From positions 23,986,001-24,050,000 of the forward strand of contig NC_064841.1 in NCBI RefSeq assembly GCF_024166365.1: a DNA stretch of 64,000 nt, written 5' to 3'. The translations under genes and the position numbers were made by a program. Below, in pieces: positions 57,357 to 64,000 of this stretch. The notes beneath the pieces are model-generated. The model had not been told where the DNA came from. It saw nothing but the letters and a program-made list of their open reading frames with translations, and did no database searches. Source of the stretch: Elephas maximus indicus (lineage: Eukaryota; Chordata; Mammalia; Proboscidea; Elephantidae). Within the stretch, counting starts at the first letter, position 1. Each line of letters begins with the position of its first letter.

Positions 57357-57894
57357 TGGATTGAATTGTGTCTCTCCAAAATATGCGTCGACTGGGTGAG
57401 GCCATGATTCCAGGTATTGTGTGGTTGTCCTCCATTTTGTGATTGTAATTTTATGTTAAAGAGGATTAGGGTGGAATTATAACACCACCCTTACCCAGGT
57501 CACATCCTTGATTCAAGGGATTTTCCCTGGATTAACGCCAAAGAGAGTTTCCCTGGAATGTGGCCTGCACCACCTTTTATCTCTCAAGAGATGAAAAGGA
57601 AAGGGAAGGAAACAGTGAGGGGGGAACCTCATACCACCAAGAAAGCAATGCTGGGAGCTGAGCTCATCCTTTGGACCCAGAGTCCCTGCACAGAGAAGCT
57701 CCTAGCTCGTGGGAACATTGATGAGAAGGCCCACAGAGAGAGAAAGCCTTCCCCTGGAGGTGACATCCTGAATTTGGACTTAAATCGACTTGATGGCAGT
57801 GGGAGCCTACTTTACTGTGAGAAAACAAACTTCTCTTTGTTAAAGCCATCCACTTGTGGTATTTCTGTTATAGCAGCACTAGATGACTAAGACA
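57357..57894 (+). mobile_element. MaLR-type solo LTR, apparently full length
   Basis: TG at 57357 and CA at 57893-57894. 'tggattgaattgtgtctctc' start and 'gtgagaaaacaaacttctct' plus 'cacttgtggtatttctgtta' end agree with the LTRs at 46847 and 54978. No matching flanking duplication was evident. A SINE-tail-like 'cgacttgatggcagtggg' near 57786 may be a tiny embedded remnant. Confidence 0.75.
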
Positions 57895-58708
57895 CCAACT
57901 TAAGCACCACTTCCCATCTGATGTCTGTTCAGTTCCTTCTCCAGCTGAAGAAAAAGGAAAAACAGAAACAAAATTCTCACTCTTCTGAATAACTCTAACT
58001 CTTTATCTGCATGTTTCTTAGAATATATTACTGTTAACCTCATTTAGCACTTATTTTTGAAGACAACTTATTTTCCTATCAGCTTTTAAGGCACAGAGGA
58101 AACACTAAAGTATCACAGAGGTCAGAACAACAGAAAGGGGTGATTATGTCCAGGGCTAGGAAATGGAAGGTTTGGAATTATTAAAACTTGGAAGCTTTAA
58201 GGAGGTGCACTGCAAAGCTGAGGTTCAGACCTCTAGAGAGGGATCACTACTTGGCTAATGCTAACATCTCTGAGCTCAGAGATGGAGTCCAGTGAAGCTG
58301 GGGACCAGACGTATGAGGAGGAGACTCTGGTCAGTTGATGCTGATGTCTCTAATGGGCATTATGAGTCTGGTTCAGTCATTGCTGGAAAAAGTGCAAATT
58401 GGAACTAACTGATGCTACCGGGATTAACCGCTACTACCTGGGCACTGGGTTTTAGGGTTACCTGGGGAAGGATGGCAATGACAGGAAAAGGAAACAAAAA
58501 TGGTCAAACACAAAGGAAGAAGCATCTCTTCTTTCTCATCAAGTCTTCCAGCTTTCCTTTAGTATTTCCCATTACAGACCCTAACAGGGAGTCAGCTGAC
58601 AAAGTAGAAGTGTGATAGCAGCTGAAAGGCTAGAGCTTAATAACTGGCACGTCTATGACAATAAACCCATTGTCTAATTCATAATCATATTGATTACATA
58701 GCCTGGTA
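57895..58708. other. Single-copy or unassigned repeat-like sequence
   Basis: 58080-58660 has the texture of an old repeat ('gggtgattatgtccagggct') but I could not name it. Confidence 0.3.
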
Positions 58709-59173
58709 TAGTGGGCGGAATGGTGGCCCCAAAGAAATGTCCAAGTCCTAATCACTGGAACCTATAAATGTTACTTTATTTGGAAAAAGATTTTTTGTGG
58801 GAATGAAAAAGTTAAGAATCTTGAGATGTAGAGATCATTCTGGATTATCCAGATGGGCCCTGATTTTTATCACAAATATCATTACAAAAAAGAGGCAGAA
58901 AGAGATTACATAAACACACAAACAAGAAGAAGGTGAAGTGAAGGCAAAGGAGAGACTGGAGAGATACAGCCACAAGCAAGGGATTGCTGGCAGCCACCAA
59001 AAACTGGAAGAGGAATAGAGCCGATTCTCCCCTAGAGGCTCAGGAGGAAGTACATCCCTGTCCACACCATGGTTTTAGACTTGTGGGCTCCAGAACTGTG
59101 GGAGAATAAATGCCTGCTGCTTTAAGCCACCAAGTTTCTGGTAATTGGTTAAGGCAGCTCTAGGGAACTCATA
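58709..59173 (+). mobile_element. MLT1-type MaLR LTR
   Basis: 'gtgggcggaatggtggcccc', 'aatcttgagatgtagagatc', 'cattctggattatccagatg', 'gggctccagaactgtgggag' and 'gctttaagccaccaagtttc' in family order. Confidence 0.85.
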
Positions 59174-60619
59174 AATTTGGTTTAGACTTTATAAAAACTT
59201 TATAAGAGATCCTCAATAAAATTTTATGGAATAAATAAATAAAATGGTTATTACAAAACTTTTGAATTACTTACACAGAGAAATATTCATGTATTTAGAC
59301 AGTTTGTAAATTTAAAATAACAATGAGCTGAGATAAATAAAATTTGACTAATCATAATCTAAATTGTGTGCAAAATGAGTAACTTCAGACTGAAGAAATC
59401 TGGTTTTACAGATTATCAAGCCTTTCATTTGTGACTTATATTAACATACATATAAATACATAACATAGAATAGTGAACATTTTCTGAAATAAAATGAAAC
59501 AAAGGCCTTCATCAACCTCCAGAAATTAATCCAGCAAACTGTTTAACTATATTTTTTAATTCTTAATTTTCAGCGTTCATAATGATTTTCCATTCATCCA
59601 TGTGAAATTCTCTTTTAGAAAAAAAAACTGGCACTACCAATCAGCTTTGTCTATTCTTTATTTTTTCAAAACTGTCTAGTATCATAGTTAACAGTTAAGA
59701 GAAAGAGAGAGAGAATGGAAACAAGGGGAATTAAAACAACTCGAAGGGAGGATACTTAATATTTGTTATATGACTTTCTTTCCTCCTCGACTTTGATGTC
59801 TGACAAGGCTCCATTTTACTGGCTTTTGAGTAATATTGTATAAAATTAGATTCAGTTAGCGTATCTTCCAAACTCCCTGGTGGACCATGTGTAAGCTTTG
59901 AAGAGAAAATGAGACCCACTATGATTAGCAATTAAAAAAAAAAAAAAATTGGAGACACTTTAACTGGCACATTTGAAGGCTATTCCTTCCAAAACTATTT
60001 GGCCAGGTTTCCTCCCATTTCACATTATTGCATAAAGAGCCGATTACTATTTGCATGTAATTATTTCTGGATGAGAAAGGAAGGCAAGGTAAATTTTTAA
60101 TCTACATTAAGATTAGCCAGATACAACCAGATAGATACAATCTGACTTTCTTCCCAAGAGTATTTAGCTGTTTAAAATGCTAAACAAAAAGTAATCTTAC
60201 CTTGTCAATCATATTATTTAGGCTGAAATCAGCAGAACCTCTATCAGAAAACAGCAGAATACATTCTGTCCATATTGTAATTGTTAGAAAAAGAAACTGA
60301 AGTTATTCTTGATCATCCATGCCCTTCTCCACTCCCACATCTGATCCATCACTAAGTTCTATGAATTCTAGCTACAAAATGTTTCAAATTCACCTTGTCC
60401 TTTCCATTATCACTTCTATCAATAGATTATCAAAATAACACATCATTTCTAATCTCTCCATTTCTTCTATTGCTTCCAAAATTCCTTCTCCACATAACAG
60501 TCAGAAATATATAGATAGGTAGGTAGATAAATAGATAGAAAAAATTATGCTACCTCCTGCTTAAAATCAGATTTCAAATGCACCAAAAATAATATCCAAC
60601 ACCCTCTCCATGGCCTCTA
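59174..60619. other. Single-copy sequence; weak candidate exon and possible conserved segment
   Basis: Holds the weak minus-strand exon candidate 60201-60265 and, at 60000-60110, an octamer ATTTGCAT (60049-60056) next to TAATTA-like words. A-run at about 59933-59948. Confidence 0.35.
60507..60541. repeat. (TAGA/TAGG)n microsatellite
   Basis: Imperfect tetranucleotide units. Confidence 0.85.
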
Positions 60620-60782
60620 CCAAAACCCAAACCCATTGCCGTTGAGTTGATTCTAACTCATAGTGACAATGTAGGACAGAGTAGGACTGCGCCATAGGAC
60701 TTCCAAGGAGCAGCTGGTAGATTTGAACTGCTAGCCTTTTAATTAGCAGCCAAGCTCTTAACCACTGTGCCATCAGGGCTCT
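60620..60782 (-). mobile_element. AfroSINE, short class, full length
   Basis: 'ccaaaacccaaacccattgc' tail end, 'gaggacttccaaggagcagc'-like middle with substitutions, and reversed head 'gtgccatcagggctct'. Confidence 0.91.
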
Positions 60783-61279
60783 CTAGACCCTTGCAAACTC
60801 TCCAATATCATTCCAAGTTGCTCTCCTCCAATCGTATTGACCATTAAAAAAAAAAAATGCTTCTTTCCTTCATTGTACTTTTCTAACATATTTTTTTTAT
60901 TAACACATTTTTATTTGATTGTGTGGTTAATCTCCATTACTTCCTTTAGGAGGGTAAGGTCCAAAAGGGTAGGTTTACTATTTATATTTCTGAGTATTAT
61001 ATTCTCAGAGTCTGGTGTATTTCAGGCATATGCTGGAAACTAAATATTTCCTGAATTAATAAATATAGTGAACTAGGAGATAGAACAGAAGCACTAAACA
61101 CGTTATTAAGCAAATTAACTGGGATGTCCCATGAAATCATGACCCTAAACCTCCAAACTAAGAAACTATGAACTGTTTGTACATAAGCAGACACAGTAGC
61201 TGTTCTTTTTGTTGTTGTAAATATATCTATCACACAACTTCTGCCAATTCAATGTTTTACAGGTACAATTTGTTGACAT
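60783..61279. other. Single-copy AT-rich sequence
   Basis: No gene or repeat recognised. Confidence 0.4.
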
Positions 61280-61740
61280 AAATTACATTAATTGGCTGTG
61301 CCAATTCGATATTTCCATCACTGTAAACCAAAGCTCAGTGCTTCATAAGCAATAACACCCCTTTCCCCGCCCCTACCTTTAATATTGGTCTCTATATCGC
61401 CTGTCCTTATCTTTTTATATAAGTGAGGTCATACAATATTTGTCCTTTTATGATTGAGTTATTTAAGTCAAAATAATGTTTCCAAGTTCCATCCAGGTTG
61501 TAGCATGTATCGAGACTTCACTTCTCTTTCTGGCTGAGTAGTATTCCCTTGTATGTATGTATCACATTTTGTTTATCTATTCATCCATTGATGGGTATTT
61601 AGGTTGTTTCCACTTTTTGACTATTGTGAATAGTGCAATGAACATTGGGGTACATATGTCTGTTTACATTTCAAGTCTCCTGTGTATATTCTTAGCAGTG
61701 GAATTGCTGGGTCATATGGTAGTTGTATTTTAGTCTTTTG
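61280..61740 (-). mobile_element. L1M-type LINE 3' region, antisense
   Basis: 'gaggtcatacaatatttgtc', 'ccatccaggttgtagcatgt', 'ctgagtagtattcccttgta' and 'gtggaattgctgggtcatat' are the reverse complement of an old L1 3' end. Confidence 0.8.
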
Positions 61741-62400
61741 AGGAACCACTTGCAAGTGGCCATCCAAGATACAATAGTTGGTCTCTATTCACCTGGAGCA
61801 AAAGAGGATATAGGAAAGTCAGGAATAAGAAGAGGAAATAGAATATATGGCTAATTGTCTCCAATAACAAATGCCTCCTTCTCCATGAGAACAGAACTGG
61901 ATGGTGCCCTGGTACCATTACTGAATGGTTTGATCAATGATTCTATAGAAGAATCTTGATTAAAAGGTGGAATTGTACAATAGAATTTTAAATTTTCATA
62001 GAATTCAGAATTTCTGGAGCCACTGAGGCTGGGTGAACACCCAAAACTGACATAATCCTTAAACTTTAAACCAGAAATATCCCCTGAAGTCTTCTTAAAA
62101 CCAAACAATAGTTTAACTTAACTAGTAAAGAATGTGTGCCAGTGAGCATTGTGTTTTTTTAAGAACTATCTAGATGGGATCAAACTAACCACAGCAACTC
62201 AAAAGATTAGATGGGAAAGTTAGGGGGCAGGGAGTTTATGTTAAGGGAGGAGGAATGACTCAGAAAAGGAAAGTAAGAATGGTTGTACAACTTGAATGTA
62301 ATCAATGTCACTGAACTGTACATGCAGAAATTGTTGATTTGGTGTACTTCTGCTGTGTATATTCTCAACAACAACAAAAAGAAAATAAATTTTTAAAAAT
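61741..62400 (+). mobile_element. L1 3' UTR (afrotherian type), sense, with A-rich end
   Basis: 'ggccatccaagatacaatag', 'ggtctctattcacctggagc', 'agaatggttgtacaacttga' and 'tattctcaacaacaacaaaa' match my memory of the elephant L1 3' UTR. Abuts the antisense L1 segment directly. Confidence 0.75.
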
Positions 62401-62764
62401 ATAGTGAAATCAGTAGTAAACATACATAAGTATTTGGAAGAAGTACCAATAATTTATAACTCACAGATAAGAGAGACAATGCAACTGAAACCGCATGAGA
62501 TGAAATGTCAGAAAACAAGTGTCACCCACAGGCATTAGTCTTATAGCCCAGATTGAAGAGGTGGCAAAAGATTAAGTAACCATTTTTTTGTGAGATAAAA
62601 ATATATTCTTCTCTTTATTGGTTCAAGACATGGTATTATTTAGATTCAATTTATTTATTTTTTTTAGATCTCCTTCTTATCCTTCTCCTGTCTGTGCATT
62701 TCAAGTCCCTTGGGTATACTGGGATACATACAGTGGAATACTACTCAGCCTACACTACAAAAAT

Positions 62765-62883
62765 GGTCATGCCCAATAGACCTGAAAGCAGCAATGCAAA
62801 TAACCTAAAAGACTAAAAAAAAAAAAAAAAAAGGTCATGCCCAATAGACTTGAAAGCAGCAATGCAAATAACCTAAAAGACTA
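62765..62883. repeat. 51-bp direct duplication separated by poly(A)
   Basis: 62765-62815 and 62833-62883 agree at 50 of 51 positions and are separated by a 17-nt A-run. Confidence 0.95.
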
Positions 62884-63064
62884 CCAACAGATAAATGGAT
62901 GAACAAAATGTGGTACATACACACAATGGAATACTACTCAGCCAGAAAAAGAAATAAAGCCTTGATATATGCTATGACATAGATGAAACTTGAAGGCATT
63001 ATGCCGAGTGAAATAAGTCAATCACAAACTTTGGCACAAATATTATATGATCCTATTTATATGA

Positions 63065-63229
63065 GGAGCCCTGGTGACACAGTGGTTAAAAGCTACAGGT
63101 GCTAACCAAAAGGTCAGCAGTTCAAATCCACCAAATGCTCTTAGGAAAATCTACGGGGCAATTCTATTCTGTCCTATAGGGTCACTACGAGTTGCAATCA
63201 GCTCGATGGCAATGAGTTTGATTTTTTTA
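63065..63229 (+). mobile_element. AfroSINE, short class, nested in L1
   Basis: 'ggagccctggtgacacagtg' head, 'gtcactacgagttgcaatca' tail; splits the L1 at 62695-63480. Confidence 0.93.
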
Positions 63230-63488
63230 TTTGTATGAAATATTTAGAATAGGCAGATGTGTAGAGACCAAAGTTTATTAGTGGTTACCAGGGGTGGTAG
63301 TTACGGGGAGAGGAAGAGCCACTGCTTAGGAAGCAAAACGTTTCTGTTCACGACGATGGGAAATTTGGCAATGATTAGGTGTGATGGTTGCACTGCATGA
63401 TTAATGTATTCGATATCACTGAATTGAATACCTGAAAAATGCGAAATTGACAAATTCCATGTTTTTATATATATATTTTATATATATA

Positions 63489-63650
63489 TGGAAACCCTGG
63501 TGGCATAGTGGTTAAGTGCTACCACTGCTAACCAAGAGGTCGGCAGTTTGAATCTGCCAGGCGCTCCTTGGAAACTCTATGGGGCAGTTCTACTCTGTCC
63601 TATTGGGTCGCTATGAGTCAGAATCAACTCGACGGCAGTGGGTTTGGTTT
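63489..63650 (+). mobile_element. AfroSINE, short class, inserted in a (TA)n tract
   Basis: Very close to the family consensus, including the CpG-containing 'gggtcgctatgagtcagaat' tail. TA repeats on both sides hide the target duplication. Confidence 0.95.
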
Positions 63651-63944
63651 ATATATATATACACACACATATATATATTTAAAACAATTTTAAAAAGTAG
63701 TCATATATTTGGTTAAAAAATAAAACTCAGAATGGCTGCAGCCAAGAGCGTTTTGTAACCATCAGAGGGTTAGGAGATACAATTCTTCAAATGCGGAACA
63801 AAAAATGAAACTTAACAGACCCCTATGAAAATTGAACCTGTACAATATTTGGCCAAATTAGCACCAAAATCTAACCAAATGTATTAGTGCCTTCTTAGCA
63901 AATTAGAGATGCTTGTAGCAAATTAGGGATAACATATGCAGCAC

Positions 63945-64000
63945 TGTTTAGTAGAAACAGCTCTGGTTTTAGAGAAAAAAGCCAGGTTCAGATCCCATTT
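63945..64000 (+). mobile_element. MIR fragment running off the window
   Basis: 'ctctggttttagag' followed by 'caggttcagatccc' resembles the MIR 5' region. Truncated by the window edge. Confidence 0.5.

Larger units (their letters stand above)
62695..63480 (+). mobile_element. L1M-type LINE 3' region, sense, interrupted
   Basis: 'aatggaatactactcagcca', 'gacatagatgaaacttgaag', 'gttaccaggggtggtagtta' and 'ggttgcactgcatgattaat' in family order. It is interrupted by the SINE at 63065-63229 and contains the local duplication at 62765-62883. Confidence 0.8.

Noticed and set aside
57558..57890. 110-codon plus-strand frame
   Set aside because: Lies wholly within a MaLR-type LTR.
1..64000. Search for CRISPR arrays, operons, phage or other prokaryotic systems
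   Set aside because: Composition, SINE/LINE/LTR content and lack of long coding frames show vertebrate nuclear DNA. Repeats here are dispersed transposons, not spacer arrays.

Overview
This is a vertebrate nuclear window that is AT-rich, intron-like or intergenic, and dominated by transposons. Two repeat families point to an afrotherian mammal, most likely elephant or a close paenungulate. The first is about 30 copies of a tRNA-derived SINE of the AfroSINE type, recognisable by its 'ccctggtggc..agtggttaag' head, B-box-like 'gttcgaatcc' and 'tatgagt(c/t)ggaatc(g/a)actcgacggca' tail. The second is many fragments of an RTE-clade (BovB/RTE1-like) LINE that ends in the same tail. The species call is an inference from remembered family consensus sequences; no search was run.

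No complete protein-coding gene is visible, and no tRNA, rRNA, CRISPR array or prokaryotic-type operon. The best support for a host gene is a candidate terminal coding exon on the minus strand at 27459-27657. It has a good splice acceptor, 65 uninterrupted codons of helical, protein-like composition, and a stop. The gene could not be named. Two weaker candidate upstream exons lie at 52148-52189 and 60201-60265. If the exon is real, most of the window to its right is intron and the sequence to its left is 3' UTR and flank. Most longer open frames elsewhere are chance frames in repeats (SINEs, a GC-rich LTR, an L1 tail) or decayed RTE reverse-transcriptase and endonuclease remnants.

Layout. 1-13 kb: SINEs, MLT1-type MaLR LTRs (one split by a solo retroviral LTR with a 4-bp target duplication), MER5/L2/MIR relics and a perfect 23-bp hairpin. 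13-19 kb: RTE copy with reverse-transcriptase motifs, L1 3' UTR, SINE cluster. 19-28.8 kb: mostly single-copy sequence with the candidate exon and one sharply bounded SINE. 29-36.4 kb: RTE-rich block, including one 2.6-kb copy and a pair in permuted order. 36.4-46.3 kb: low repeat density with scattered SINEs and one MLT1. 46.3-51.8 kb: RTE 3' ends and a dense SINE/RTE pile-up, then an L1 inserted into an L2/MIR-type relic. 51.8-64 kb: MaLR LTRs, an imperfect palindrome, L1 3' ends in both orientations, SINEs and a poly(A)-separated 51-bp duplication.

The functional relationship most visible here is between parasites. The SINEs carry the RTE 3' tail, as expected if RTE reverse transcriptase mobilised them. 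I see no novel biological system. The items most worth checking are the unnamed exon, the perfect hairpin, the poly(A)-separated duplication and the rearranged RTE copies.
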